From the NCBI GenBank assembly GCA_011317545.1, contig WUJK01000007.1, positions 2,356,001 to 2,420,000 of the forward strand: a stretch of DNA of 64,000 nt, written 5' to 3'. Below the pieces are notes generated by a model. The model made no database searches and was not told where the DNA came from. It saw nothing but the letters and a program-made list of their open reading frames with translations. Both the position numbers and the translations under genes were made by a program. Every line of letters starts with the position of its first letter. The first letter of the stretch is position 1. Positions 44,941-58,400 of this stretch are shown here, piece by piece. Origin of the DNA: Coniella vitis (lineage: Eukaryota > Ascomycota > Sordariomycetes > Diaporthales > Schizoparmaceae).

Positions 44941-47900
44941 AATAGGAATTATTTTATAATAAACCTATTTTATAATTTAACTCTATTTATCCTAGTACTT
45001 ATTAATTCTAGCTATAACTGCTATTCTGCTATAAGCGAGACGCTTATATATAAGTTAAGACTTCCGCGTATATCTATCCCGCTTAGAACCCTCTATTAAT
45101 CGTTAAGGGAGAGAATATCGTATAAGCAGCCCGTTATCCGCTATATAACCTACCTTAATATAAACCTAGACGGGTATTTATATCGTATTTAGGCCTATAT
45201 AATCCCCCGCTTTTAGTATAACCTCGTTTTAGGAAAACCTTAGGTAGAAAGAGAAAGGGTAATATATATAGCTTATAAGCACCGCTTAAGTATCGGATAA
45301 ATAGGAGGACTAAAGGTTTAAGAGCAAGGATATAGCCCTAAGAACTTTAACTATATATCTATTAATACCCTTACTATCTAGAGCGAAGTTCGGTATATAA
45401 AACGCTTAAGTACCGCTTAGGTAGCGTTTTTTAATATTATAATAGCCGATATTATTAAGGCCCTATTACCGAAAGTAGAATCCTCGGTTAACGAGAAACT
45501 CCCCCTAGAGTATTATAAGTTCCGGAACCTCTTTAATAAGGATATAGCTTCCGCGCTACCGCTGTATAGAGAGGGAGCGGATTATAAGATTCGGCTATAT
45601 AAGAAGGCGGATAAGTCTACTATAAACGCCCTATAGGGCCCGTTATACGGGATATCTAGAGAAGAACTTATTATACTAAGGAAAACTCTTACCGAGCTAT
45701 TCGATATAGGCTATATTAGAGCTAATAGCTCCTTAGTAGGAGCTCCTATAATCTTTATTAAGAAACTAGGGGGTAGCCTCTATTTTTATATAGATTACCG
45801 CGCGTTTAACGCTATTTCGGAAGCCGATTATTACCCGCTTCCCCTTATTAAAGAGACCCTATCTAATATCGTAAATATTAAATATTTTACTAAGCTCGAT
45901 ATATAAGTAGCGTTTTATAAGCTTCGTATTAAGGAAGGAGATAAGTAGAAGACCGCCTTTCGTACGAGGTACGGCCTCTTCGAGTAGCTAATAACCCCGT
46001 TCGGACTTATAGGCGCTCCCGCGATATTCCAGCGCTATATTAACAACGCTCTACGCCCCTACCTAGATATCTTCTATTTAGCTTATATCGATAATATTCT
46101 AATATATACCGACGGTACGGCTAAAGACTACCGAGTAAAGGTAAAGCTAGTATTACGCGCTTTCGAAGTAATAGGTCTAAATCTAAATATCGTTAAGTAT
46201 AAATTCGGCGTAACCGAGACGAAATACCTAGGCTTTATTATCGAAGCGGGGGTAGGGACTCGTATAAACCCCGAGAAGGTATATACTATATACGATTAGG
46301 AAGCTCCGAAGACGGTTAAAGGAGTCCGTAGCTTCCTAAGATTCGTAAACTTTTATCGTTAGTTTATCGCTAATTATTCCGAAATCGTAGGGCCCCTCTT
46401 AGCCTTAACTAAGAAGGGGGTCCTATTTAGATTCGGGGAGTAGGAAGAAGCTATATTCGAATAGCTAAAGTATCTCTTTATTAGTAAGCCCGTACTCGCC
46501 TAATAGGATCCGGATAAGGAGATAATACTAAAGGCGGATTATTCTAGCTATTCGTTAAGCGGCTGCTTCTCTTAGAGGGACGAGTATAATATCCTCCGCC
46601 TAATAATATACTACTTATACTATTTAAGCCCTACGGAGTATAATTATAAGATCTACGATAAGGAATTACTAGCCGTTATTAATTACTTAAGAATATAGGA
46701 TACGGAGCTTAGGGGTATTATATTATTATTTATAATTTACTCGGATTATAAGAACCTCGAATATTTTATAATATTACGGTATTTTACCGAAAGATAGGTC
46801 CGCTAATCCGAGACGATAGCTTATTTTCGATACTACTTAGTCTACCGTACGGGAGCAGCTAGCGAGCGTCTAAACGCCCTCTCGAGGAGGGAGCAGGATA
46901 TACTATATAATATATCTAACAAACGCCTCGCCGGTAGATAAATCTAGCTTTTACTATCGATAGAAATAAGCTAAGTTATAATATATAACGAGCTATTATT
47001 AATAGGTAGCGAGGTTTTTATATAAGAGGAGCTTTAGCGCTTATAGGATAATACTACCTTACGTAATAAGGTATACTCCTAGCTTATAGGCGTAATCCGT
47101 AGGGGTAAATACTCTTTTCCCCTTTACCTACGGATATCCGAAGGTAAGCCTATTAAGGTATTTATAGTAGAGTACTCGATCGATAAGAAAGGATTACTTA
47201 GGTTCTACGAATAGCTCTAATTACCCGATTAGGAACCCCTATATACTAAACTAATATAGAGTATCTACGATTCTACCCTATCTAGCTACTTAGGAAGGGA
47301 TATTATTATTACGATAATAATAAGGGGCTACTTCTAGCTAAATATATACCGTAGTATTCGGCGGTTTATACGAAATTATAACGTTTATAGACGTAAGACG
47401 GTATAGAGGTATTAGAGGAAGGGCCTTCTTAAGCCCCTATTAGTACTTAAGCGGGTATAAAGCGAGTTATCTATAAACTTTATAATCGACCTCCCCTATA
47501 AGGACGATATAAGAGAGGCTTACTTAATAGTAATTATAGACCGATTAACAAAAGCTATTATACTCGAAGCTATATATAATATAAGCGCGGAAGTATATAT
47601 AGAGCGGTTCTTATATTATTACTAGCGGTTCTATAGTTTCCCTAAGGTAATAATTAGCAACCGAGGCTCGAACTAGGTAGGAGGGTTTTAGCGCCGATTA
47701 TATAAGCTTATAAAGATAGAGTAGCGCTTAAGCACCGCTTTCTACCTATAAACGGATAAAGCTATAGAAAGGGTAAACTAAGAGGTTATAGATTACCTCC
47801 GAGCGTTCGTTATATATATATAATTAGATTAGCCGATACTCCTACCTAGCGCTTAACTAGCTATTAATAATAAGGATATTAGTATAATTAGCTTTAGCCT

Positions 47901-48600
47901 ATTTTTTATCCTATATAGCTATTATATAGATCTAATCGAATAGGTAGAGCGTAGTATATTACTAGCGCGAGCGCCTAGAGTTTAGGCCGAGAACTTCGTC
48001 TAATAGCTTAAAGATATAACTATTTTCGCTTAAACTATAATAATAGTTACGTAATAACGAATAGAAGAATCTACGAATAAATTATAAGTAGTTATAGAGC
48101 GGCTTATTAAGGGCGATAAGGTTTAGCTCTCCCTACGAAATATTACTACTAACCGCCCTTTAAAGAAGTTAGCCTAGCTATACGATAAGTATATTATAAC
48201 GTATATCGTTAGCCCTTATATAGTAGAATTAGACGTCCCGCTAGGTATTTACCCTTATTTCTATATAGATCTCCTAATTCGAGCTATATAAGACCCGCTC
48301 CTATTATAGGTATAGAGGGAATACCGGCTTAACCCTATTGTAATTAAAGAGGGAAAGGAACCCGAGTATTAGGTAGAAAGTATTATTAGAGTATATAATA
48401 AGCTATATAGAGGCCGCGCGAAAACGGACGAAACGCTATAATACGAAGTCCTAGTTAAGTAGATCGGATAGGACTAGCTAGACTAATAGCCGTTATCCGA
48501 ATTTAAAGATATAATTACTCTTAAGGAGTTCGAATAACGTTATAATAGCGCTATAAATTATAATAGCCTAAAGTTATAGAAAAAAAGAGCGGGGAAATTA
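44941..48600 (+). pseudogene. Gypsy-1 pol remnant (protease, RT, RNase H, integrase, chromodomain)
   Basis: Protease-like sequence lies at about 44,950-45,250. RT: ADYYPLPLIKETLSNI and YFTKLDI at about 45,825-45,905, LITPFGLIGAPAIFQRYIN near 45,990-46,040, and the polymerase box at 46084-46095 read as YIDN, from YIDD by G-to-A. RNase H: LKADYSSYSLSG near 46,530. Integrase: IIDRLTKAIILEAI near 47,535, VIISNRGSN near 47,650 (DRG changed to NRG) and the region to 47,950. A chromodomain follows: EYWVESI-type start at about 48,363 (Trp now stop) and VLVKWIGWD-type end near 48,450-48,480. Stops occur throughout. Confidence 0.85.
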
Positions 48601-50082
48601 AGTATTATAGATAAAAAGAAAACTATATGTAAAACGCGTATTAACGTAGCTATCTATTTATCCTCGCTTACCTCCTCCTTACTACTAGAATTACTCTCCT
48701 TAGTTTTACTAGAATAAGGGTTATTATTAATACCGTACTTTATTTTAATACTAATTAAGCCCTTACCCTTACTACCCCCCTTTATAAGCTTTGCTAATAG
48801 GTCGGTAATATCCTCTAGCGCTACCGCTTAATAACGTATAAGCTTACGGCTACGGTACTAGTATAAAGTTAGTAGGATATAAGTAGGGAAGGAGTAATAG
48901 GTATATATACTACGGGTACGCTTATTATTTAATAACCGGACCTCGTTATAGCTAGTTTAAGTCTTACCTAACTTAGGTAGATAGTTACGGGTACGGTATA
49001 TAGCGAGAGCGGTAAGGGCCTAGGGGCGGAAAGTACCTAGAGTATATAAGTACGGGAAGGCGTAAGTAGGGAAGGAGTAGTATATATTAGGGTCGGAAGT
49101 ATTATAAGCGAGGGAATAGTTAACTATAATAATAATAGCGGTATATATCTTATCGGTTTAGTAAAGGGGGGTATAGGATTAGCCGGAGTTCTTACCCTTT
49201 TTATTCGTCCTATAGGGGAAATAATAGGCGCCGGCTATAATAGTTAGTAAGCTACGAAGAAGTAGGGGAAGCGCTATTTACTAATACTATATAGGTAAAG
49301 GGAAAGGGGGTTCTTAGAAGCCCTTATAATATAGGGTAGATATTACTCGTCCCTAATACCCTTAGGGAGGGTAATATAAGGTTAGAGCTACGGGTTAGTA
49401 GCGATAACGCTCTAAATAAGCTTATTAACGGCCTTATCGAGCTAGGTAGCGGTAGGGGCGAGGACGGTAGCGGTAGGAGTAGCGGTAGGCGCGGTAGGAG
49501 TAGCTATAGCTATAGCTATAGGTACTACCGCTATAAGAGTAGCTATAGAGCCTATAGTAACGGCGGGGGTAGCGGTAGTAGGTATAATAGTAGGAGCTAT
49601 ATTAGCTTACTTAGAGCGAATAATAACGTTTATACTACTAATAGAGCTAAGTATAAGTAGAGGATAAATAGGGAAGGCGCGATATTTACCTTATTATTAT
49701 AGGGGCTAGTTTTATATAATTTATAAGGGCTTTAGTTTAATTAAGAGGAAGGAATAACCCCTAAAGTAGGGGTTAAGGGGGTATTTATACTTTTTCGAGG
49801 CTTTAAGAGTAAAGATATCGTATTTATAACCGCCTACTAAGTTAAGGGCATCGCTATTATTCTATTAACGAATAATAAGCGGTAGAACTTATAGATTCGC
49901 CGAAAGCTAGGTTAAAGGGAGCTCCGCGGATATAAAACTCCTTTTATACTCGTTAGGTATAAGGATAAGGCTCCTCTAATAGGGTAAGCGGGTATAGCGG
50001 CGTTACGTTATTATACTTTTTAGGTAGCTATTATATTATATACGGCTCTATAGGAGGGCATTCGGCTTAAGCGGGGGGGTAA
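48601..50082 (-). pseudogene. Decayed opposite-strand gene in the 3' region of Gypsy-1
   Basis: About 1.5 kb lies between the chromodomain and the 3' LTR. On the minus strand, from about 49,870 leftwards, it has a protein-like start region (TLKASKKYKYPLNPYFRGYS near 49,825-49,765, then LLIKLKPL). Repetitive DNA follows at 49,430-49,590 (GGTAG/AGCGGTAG units, coding Pro/Leu- or Ala/Thr-rich sequence). The same arrangement occurs in Gypsy-4 (50,422-51,138), Gypsy-2 (53,941-55,420, plus strand) and at the end of Gypsy-3 (63,800-64,000). It could be an antisense gene of the element or a captured segment. No family recognised. Confidence 0.45.
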
Positions 50083-50421
50083 TATTATAAGCCTATAGGT
50101 AAATATACGGCTTCGGTATACTAGGGCACGAAGCCTTAGTTAGTATATTCCCTTCTCGTCTAGAGACTAGTATTATATAAGCGCTAAATAAGAGCGTCTC
50201 CCGAGTAGCTTATAAGCCGTATAAAAGACTATCGATAAGAGGACCCGTATCGACGGTAGACCTATAGAAAACTCTATCTACGGGTGGATCCTAAACGTAA
50301 GAGCTACTTAAGAGCAGCTCTCGCGCCGCTATATAGATATTATTCTTACTTCTCTCCTTAAGTTAGTTAATAATAGAAATTGGGATCGAAACTGCGAACG
50401 CTCTCTCGATGCCCGTTTATA
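50083..50421 (+). repeat. LTR C: 3' LTR of Gypsy-1
   Basis: 339 bp from TATTATAAGCCTATAGG to GCCCGTTTATA, paired with LTR B. Its left third is clearly more mutated than LTR B (TATACGG for TGCACGG), although both were identical at insertion. Confidence 0.92.
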
Positions 50422-50426
50422 GTAAC
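50422..50426. repeat. Target-site duplication GTAAC, right copy (Gypsy-1)
   Basis: Matches 43156-43160 exactly. The next bases (GCCCTTAACTTAATAGGCGG) continue the Gypsy-4 sequence interrupted at 43,160. Confidence 0.9.
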
Positions 50427-51138
50427 GCCCTTAACTTAATAGGCGGTTATAAACGTAATATCTTTACTTTTTAAAACTTCGAAAAAGTATAAATACCCCT
50501 TTAACCCTTATTCTAGGGGTTATTCCTTCCTCTTAATTAAACTAAAGCCCTTATAAATTATACGAAACTAACCCCTATAATAATAAGGTAAATATTACGC
50601 CTTCCCTATTCGTCCTCTATTTATACTTAGCTTTATTAATAGTATAAACGTTATTATTCGCTCTAAATAAGCTAATATAGCTTCCGCTATTATACTTACC
50701 GCTATTACCCCTATTATTACTATAAGCTCTATAACTACTCCTATAGCGGTAATACCTATAGCTATAGCTATAGCTATTCCTATTATACTTACTATTACTC
50801 CTACCGCTATTATCCTTACCCCTACCGCTACCTAGCTTAATAAAGCCGTTAATAAGCTTATTTAGAGTATTATTATTATTAACCCGTAGCTCTAACCTTA
50901 TATTACCCTCCCCGAGGGTATTAGGGATAAATAATACTTACCCTATATTATAAAGGCTTTTAAAAACCCTTTCTCCCTCTACCTTTATAATATTAGTAAA
51001 TAGCGCTTACCCTATTTCTTTATAGCTTATTAACTATTATAGCTAGCGCCCGTTATTTCCCTTATAGGATAAATAAGAAGGGTAAGAACTCCGGTTACTC
51101 TTATACCCCCTTTTACTAAACCGATAAGATATATACTA

Positions 51139-51477
51139 TATTATAGGCCTACGGGTAAATATACGGCTTCGGTATACTAGGGTATAAAGCCTTAGTTAGT
51201 ATATTCCCTTCTCGTCTAAAGACTAGTATTATATAAGCGCTAAATAAGAGCGTCTTCCGAGTAGCTTATAAGCTATATAAAAGACTATCGGCAATAGGAC
51301 CCGTATCGACGGTAGACCTATAGAAAACTCTATCTACGGGTGGATTCTAAATATAAGAGCTACTTAAGAGTAGCTCTCGCGCTATTATATAGATACTATA
51401 CTTACTTCTCTCCTTAAGTTAGTTAATAATAGAAATTAGGATCGAAACTATAAACGCTCTCTCGATACCCGTTTATA
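51139..51477 (+). repeat. LTR D: 5' LTR of Gypsy-3
   Basis: 339 bp from TATTATAGGCCTACGGG to CCCGTTTATA. It cuts the Gypsy-4 sequence just after GATAAGATATATAC, a sequence that continues differently in Gypsy-2 (54,868-54,890). The partner LTR is beyond the right edge. Confidence 0.9.
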
Positions 51478-53601
51478 TTTAATTAACTTCTTTTCTACTT
51501 ACCCTATATATCTAACGGTATTTATATACTTATTTAGTATATAGCCTTAGGATATTATACCCCTATAACGAGTAATTCGGGTAACTCCCTACCTAAGCGA
51601 ATAATAATAATAATAATATAATAATAACTATATAATAAATAGTTACTTAAATAATAGAAGAGTAGCGGTATATTATTAAAGGAGTAGTATAATAATAGCG
51701 TAAAGATAGCGTACGAAACCTAGAAATGCTTATAGTATAACTTACGAAAATCGAATAATCCTATAGCCTACTATTATAAGAGCTATTAATAAATATTAAT
51801 AACCTAGTAGCTAAGTATTCTAACCTAGCACCTAACGAACTAAAAGATACCTATACCCCTACCTCCTAAGATATAGAAGATATCGATATCGATATAGATA
51901 AGGCCCTAGAGAGTATAATTATACCTAAACGTAAGCCCCTTTCTTAGCTAGCGAACTTTAAGGGTATATATACTTAATTCCTAGCTTAGGAGCGTATTAT
52001 AAAATATAAACTCGTCCGAGATACCTATTTTATCGGGAATTATATAGATAAGTTCTAAGAAATCTATAAATACTTAGAGGGAGATATAAAGGTTATAGTA
52101 AGGAGCTATTATATCGTAAGAGGAGAGTATAGCCTTTAGAAACCCTCTTTATTCCTATAATAGCTCCGTTACCGATATTATAACGAGAATTATATTATTA
52201 CTATTTCTTAAAGGCTCCGGAGCTTTACTTAGAAGAAAGGCTAATCCTTCCTTAACTTCTTCTCCTAATAAGAGAAGTTATTAATAAACTCCGGCGGTAT
52301 AAAATAGCCGGATTTAGCTAAGTTAATATACCTAGAAGGCGCTATTAATAGTATATTATATATATAGCTTATTAGTATAGAAATACCGTCGATATATAAC
52401 GATTAGGTAAATAAAGCGTTCCGTATTTCGGCTAAGCTAGAAAGCTATATTATTATTCGAGACGGTAGTTATACTTCGCCCTTAAGCTATTTATCCGGAG
52501 CTATAGTATAGCGCTTTAAAATAAATTAATAAGTAGGAGGAAACGGATAAAAACCGTAAAACCCTTATATAGATCCCGATAGGGATATAGCTATAACTAG
52601 TATTAACGCTTTATAAGCTAATAAGTAGCGTATAAGGTAGGTTAATTAGGCGGAGATTAGGTATAGGAAAGAGCAGGGACTCTATTATAGGTATAAACGT
52701 TCGAATTATAGAATCGCTTATTACCCCTTCCTACCCGTACGCCCGCCTAATAGCTTAGGAGCTATACGGGAGACGGAAATTAATATTACCGATATTAACC
52801 TTATCGACCTTAATAATACTACCGAAGAATAAGAGGAAAACTAGCTACTCCTATATAGAGTTATATATAGGAGCTTATAGATCTCGACTTTAGCCTATAA
52901 GAAGTAAAGCGTTAGATAAATAGAAACTATTTTATAATAAACCTATTTTATAATTTAACTCTATTTATCCTAGTACTTATTAATTCTAGCTATAATTATT
53001 ATTCTATTATAAGCGAAACGCTTATATATAAGTTAAGACTTCTATATATACCTATTCCGCTTAAGACCCTTTATTAATTATTAAGGGAGAGAATATTATA
53101 TAAATAGCCCGTTATCCGCTATATAACCTACCTTAATATAAATCTAAACGGGTATTTATATTATATTTAAGCCTATATAATCCCCCGCCTTTAGTATAAC
53201 CTCGTTTTAGGAAAGCCTTAAGCAGAAAGAGAGAGGGTAATATATATAGTTTATAAGTACCGCTTAAGTATCGGACGAGTAAGCGGACTAGAGGTTTAGG
53301 AATAAAGATATAGCCCTAAGAACTTTAACTATATATCCGTTAATACCCTTATTATCTAGAGTAAAGTTCGGCGTATAAAACGCTTAAATACCGCTTAGAT
53401 AGTATTCTTTAGTATTATAATAGCCGATATTACTAAGGCCCTATTACCGAAAGTAGAATCCTCGGTTAATAAGAAACTCCCCCTAGAGTATTATAAGTTC
53501 TAGAACCTCTTTAATAAGGATATAGCTTCCGTACTACCGCCGTATAGAGAGGGAGCGGACCACGAGATTCGGATATATAAGAAGGCAGATAGGTCTGCTA
53601 T
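51478..53601 (+). pseudogene. Gypsy-3 gag and protease remnant
   Basis: The same layout as Gypsy-1 43,500-45,619, with more TA-type substitutions. Stops occur throughout. The last ~60 bases (53,545-53,600) keep unusual CA/TG content, including GACCACGAGATTCGG and AAGGCAGATAGGTCTGC. The reading is broken at 53,601 by Gypsy-2. Confidence 0.7.
53597..53601. repeat. Target-site duplication GCTAT, left copy (Gypsy-2)
   Basis: GCTAT just before LTR E; the same five bases follow LTR F at 60862-60866. The empty site is seen in Gypsy-1 as TCTACTATAAACGCC. Confidence 0.9.
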
Positions 53602-53940
53602 TATAAACGGGCATCGAGAGAGCGTTCGCAGTTTCGATCCTAATTTCTATTATTAACTAACTTAAGGAGAGAAGTAAGAGTAGTATCTATATAGCGGCGT
53701 AAAAGCTGCTCTTAAGTAGCTCTTACGTTTAAGATCCACCTATAGGCAGAGTTTTCTATAGGTCTACCGTCGATACGGGTCCTATTACTAATAGTCTTTT
53801 ATATAGCTTATAAGCTACTCGGAAAACGCTCTTATTTAGCGCTTATATAATATTAATCTCTAGACGAAAAGGGAATATACTAATTAAGGCTTTATACCCT
53901 AGTATACCGAAGCCGTATATTTACCCGTAGGCCTATAATA
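53602..53940 (-). repeat. LTR E: 3' LTR of Gypsy-2
   Basis: 339 bp, minus orientation, from TATAAACGGGCATCGAG to GGCCTATAATA. It keeps more CA/TG than LTR F in its first ~160 bases. Confidence 0.92.
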
Positions 53941-55430
53941 TTACCCCCCTACTTAGGCCGAACGCCCTCCTATAAAGCTATATATAGTATAATAGCTATT
54001 TAAAAAGTATAATAACGCGACGCTACTATACCCGCCTACCCTATTAAAGGAGCCTTATCCTTATACCTAACGAGTATAAAAGGAGTCTTATATCTACGGA
54101 GCTCCCTTTAACCTAGCTATTAGCGAGTCTATAAGTTCTACCGCTTATTATTCGTTAATAGAATAATAGCAACGCCCTTAACTTAATAGGCGGTTATAGA
54201 TATAATATCTTTACTCTTAGAGCCTTAAAAAAGTATAAATACCCCCTTAACCCCTACTCTAAGGGTTATTCCTTCCTCTTAATTAAACTAAAGCCCTTAT
54301 AAATTATATAAAACTAACCCCTATAATAATAAGGTAAATATTACGCTTTCCCTATTTATTCTCTACTTATACTTAGCTCTACTAATAATATAAATATTAT
54401 TACTCGCTTTAAGTAAGCTAGTATAGCTCCTACCGCTATACTTATTACTACTACCCCCGTTATTATTATAAGCTTTATAGCTACTCCTATAGCGGTAATA
54501 CTCGTAGCTATAACTATAGCTACTCCTACTACGCCTATTATTACTCCTACCGCTGCTATCCTTACCCCTACCGCTATTTAGCTCGATAAGGTTATTAATA
54601 AGCTTATTTAAAGTATTATCGCTACTAACCCGTAGCTCTAACCTTATACTACCCTTCCTAAAGGTATTAGGGATAAGTAATACCTACCTTATATTATAAG
54701 GGCTTTTAAAAACCCCCTCTCCCTCTACTTCTATAATATTAATAAATAACGCTTCCCCTACTTCGTTATAGCTTACTAACTATTATAGCTAATACCTATT
54801 ATTTCCCCTATAAGACGAATAAAAAGGGTAAGAACTCCGGCTATTCTTATACCCCCCTTTACTAAACCGATAAGATATATACCGCTATCGTTATTATAAT
54901 TAACTATTCCCTCGCTTATAATACTTCCGACCCTAATATATACTACTCCTTCTCTACTTACGCTTTCCCGTATTTATATATTCTAAATACTCTCCGCTCC
55001 TAGGCCCTTACCGCTCTTATTATATACTATATCTATAACTACCTACCTAAATTAGGTAAAACTTAGGCTAGCTATAACGAGGTCCGGTTATTAAATAATA
55101 AGTATACCTATAGTATATATACCTATTACTCCTTCCCTACTTATATCCTACTAATTTTATATTAGCGCTATAGCTATAAGCTTATATACCGCTAAGCGGT
55201 AATACTAGAGGATATTACTAACCTATTAGTAAAGCTTATAAAGGGGGGTAATAAGGGTAAGGGCTTAATTAGTACTAAAGTAAAGTATAGCGTTAATAAT
55301 AACCTTTATTCTAATAAAACTAAAGAAAGTAATTCTAATAGTAAGGAGGAGGTAAATAAGGATAAGTAAATAGCTATATTAGCGTACGTTTTATATATAG
55401 TTTTCTTTTTATCTATAATACTTAATTTCC
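53941..55430 (+). pseudogene. Decayed opposite-strand gene in the 3' region of Gypsy-2
   Basis: Mirror image of 48,601-50,082. On the plus strand it runs from TACCCCCCTACTTAGGCCG next to LTR E, through KKYKYPLNPYSKGYSFLLIK-type sequence at about 54,225-54,290 and CTACCGCTAT-rich repeats at about 54,440-54,590, to about 55,420, where the chromodomain end of pol is met from the other strand. Stops are frequent; no family recognised. Confidence 0.45.
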
Positions 55431-55439
55431 CCGCTCTTC

Positions 55440-58400
55440 TTTTCTATAACTTTAGGCTATTATAACTTATAGCGCTATTATAATATTACTCGAATTCTTT
55501 AAGAGTAACTATATCTTTAAATTCGGATAATAGCTATTAATCTAGCTAATCCTATCCGACTTACTTAATTAGGACTTTATATTATAGCGTTTCGTCCGTT
55601 TTCGTATAGCCTTTATATAGCTTATTATATACTCTAATAATACTTTCTACCTAATACTCGGGTTCCTTTCCCTCTTTAACTATAATAGGGTTAGGCCGGT
55701 ATTCTCTCTATACCTATAACGGGAGCGGGTCTTATATAGCTCGAATTAGGAGATCTATATAGAAATAAGGGTAAATACCCGGCAGAATATCTAATTCTAT
55801 TATATAAGGGCTAATAACGTACGTTATAATATACTTCTTATATAGCTAAGCTAACTTTTTTAAAAAGCGGTTAGTAGTAATATTTCGTAAGGAGAGCTAA
55901 ACCTTATCGCCCTTAATAAGCCGCTCTATAACTACTTATAACTTATTTATAGATTCTTCTATTCGTTACTATATAACTATTATTATAGCTTAAGCGAAAG
56001 TAGTTACGTTTTTAAGCTATTAGACGAAATTCTCGGCCTAAACTCTAAGCGCTCGCGCTAGTAATATACTATATTCTACCTATTCGATTAAATCTATATA
56101 ATAGCTATATAGGATAAAAAATAAGCTAAGGCTAATTATACTAATATCCCTATTATTAATAGCTAGTTAAGCGCTAGGTAAGAGTATCGGCTAATCTAAT
56201 TATATATATATAATAAACGCTCGGAGGTAGTTTATAACCTCTTAGTTTGCCCTTTCTATAGCTCTATCCGTTTATAGGTAGAAAGCGGTATTTAAGCGCT
56301 ATTCTATCTTTATAAGCTTATATAATCGGCGTTAAAACCCTCCTACCTAGTTCGAGCCTCGGTTACTAATTATTACCTTAGGGAAACTATAGAACCGCTA
56401 GTAATAATATAAGAACCGCTCTATATATACTTCCGCGCTTATATTATATATAGCTTTAAGTATAATAGCTTTTATTAATCGGTTTATAATTACTATTAAA
56501 TAAGCCTCTCTTATATTATCCTTATAAGGGAGGTTAATTATAAAGTCTATAGATAACTCGCTTTATACCCGCTTAGGTATTAATAAGGGCTTAAGAAGGC
56601 CCTTCCTCTAATATCTCTATACCGTCTTATATTTATAAACGTTATAATTTTATATAAACCGCCGAATATTATAGTATATACTTAGTTAGAAATAGCCCCT
56701 TATTATTATCGTAATAGTAATATCCCTCCTTAGGTAGCTAGATAGGGTAAAATCGTAGATACTTTATATTAGTTTAATATATAGGGGTTCTTAATCCGGT
56801 AACTAAAGCTATTCGTAGAACCTAAATAATCCTTTTTTATCGATTAAATACTCCGCTATAGATACCTTAATAAGCTTACCTTTAGATATCCGTAGGTAAA
56901 GGGGAAAAGAGTATTTACCCCTATAGATTATACCTATAAGCTAGGAATATACCTTATTATATAAGGTAGTATCGTCCTATAAGCGTTAGAGTTCCTCTTA
57001 TATAAAAACCTTACTACCTATTAGGAGTAGCTCGTTATATATTATAACTTAGCTTATCTTTATCGATAATAAAAGCTAGATTTACCTACCGGCGAAGTAT
57101 TCGTTAGATATATTATATAATATATCCTATTTCCTCCTCGAAAAGGCGTTTAAACGCTTACTAGCTACTCTTATACGGTAGATTAAATAATATCGAAAAT
57201 AAGCTATTATCTCGGACTAGTAAACCTACCTTTCGGTAAAATACTATAATATTATAAAATATTCGAGGTTCTTATAATCTAAGTAAATTATAAATAATAG
57301 TATAATACCCCTAAGCTCTATATCCTATACTCTTAAGTAATTAATAATAGCTAGTAGTTCCTTATTATAGATCTTATAGTTATATTCTATAGGGCTTAAG
57401 CGGTATAAGTAGTATATTACCGGGCGGAGGATATTATACTTATCCTTTTAAGAGAAGTAGCTATTTAACGAATATTTAGAATAATCCGCCTTTAGTATTA
57501 TCTCCTTATCCGGATCCTATTAGGCGAGTATAGGCTTATTAATAAAGAGATACTTTAGCTACTCGAATATAGCTTCTTCCTATTCCCTAAACCTAAATAA
57601 GACCCCCTTTTTAATTAAGGCTAGGAGGGGCTTTATAACTTCGGAATAATTAGCGATAAACTAACGATAAAAGTTTATAAATCCTAGGAAGCTATAGACT
57701 CCCTTAATTATCTTCGGAGCCTCCTAATTATATATAACGTATACTTTCTTAGGATCTATATAAGTCCCTACTCCCGCTTCGATAATAAAGCCTAGGTACT
57801 TTATCTCGGTTATACCGAATTCGTACTTAATAATATCTAAATTTAGACCTATTATTTCGAGAGCGTATAATATTAGCTTTACCTTTACTCGGTAATCTTT
57901 AGCTATACCGTCGGTATATATTAGAATATTATCGATATAAGCTAAATAGAAGATATTTAGATAGGGGTATAGAGTATTATTAATATAGTACTAAAATATT
58001 ATAGGAGCGCTTATAAGTCCGAATAGGGTTATTAGCTATTCGAAGAAGCTATACCTTATACGAAAAGCGGTCTTCTACTCGTCTCCTTCCTTAATATAAA
58101 GCTTATAAAACGCTATTTATATATCGAGCTTAGTAAAATATTTAGCGTTTATAATATTAGATAGGGTCTCTTTAATAAGGGGGAGCGGATAATAATTAGC
58201 TTCCGAAATAGCGTTAAGTATACAGTAATCTATATAAAAATAAAAACTACCCCCTAGTTTCTTAATAAAGATTACGGGAGCTCCTACTAAGGAGCTATTA
58301 GCTCTAATATAGCTTATATCGAATAGCTTAATAAGAGTCTTCCTTAATATAATAAGTTCTTCTCTAAATATCCCGTATAACGGGCCTTATAGGGCGTTTA

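Larger units (their letters stand above)
43161..50421 (+). mobile_element. Gypsy-1: complete chromodomain-bearing Ty3/gypsy element, RIP-degraded
   Basis: 7,261 bp between LTR B and LTR C in direct orientation, flanked by GTAAC duplications. The order LTR, gag, protease, RT, RNase H, integrase, chromodomain, 3' region, LTR is that of fungal chromoviruses. Every coding segment has many in-frame stops (TAG and TAA from TGG, CAG and CAA), so the element cannot be autonomous. It interrupts Gypsy-4. Confidence 0.93.
42589..51138 (-). mobile_element. Gypsy-4: minus-strand element, visible only at its 3' end, split by insertions
   Basis: The visible pieces are LTR A (42589-42927), 42928-43160 and 50422-51138. 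The two internal pieces join across Gypsy-1 and correspond, in order and orientation, to the region next to the 3' LTR of Gypsy-2 (53,941-54,883). At 51,138 the sequence is cut by Gypsy-3, so the pol and gag parts of Gypsy-4 should lie to the right of the window. It is the oldest gypsy insertion here, since it hosts the others. Confidence 0.85.

Noticed and set aside
43161..51477. LTR copies as a CRISPR array or satellite
   Set aside because: Spacing, orientation pairs, target-site duplications and internal gag-pol show they are LTRs of retrotransposons.
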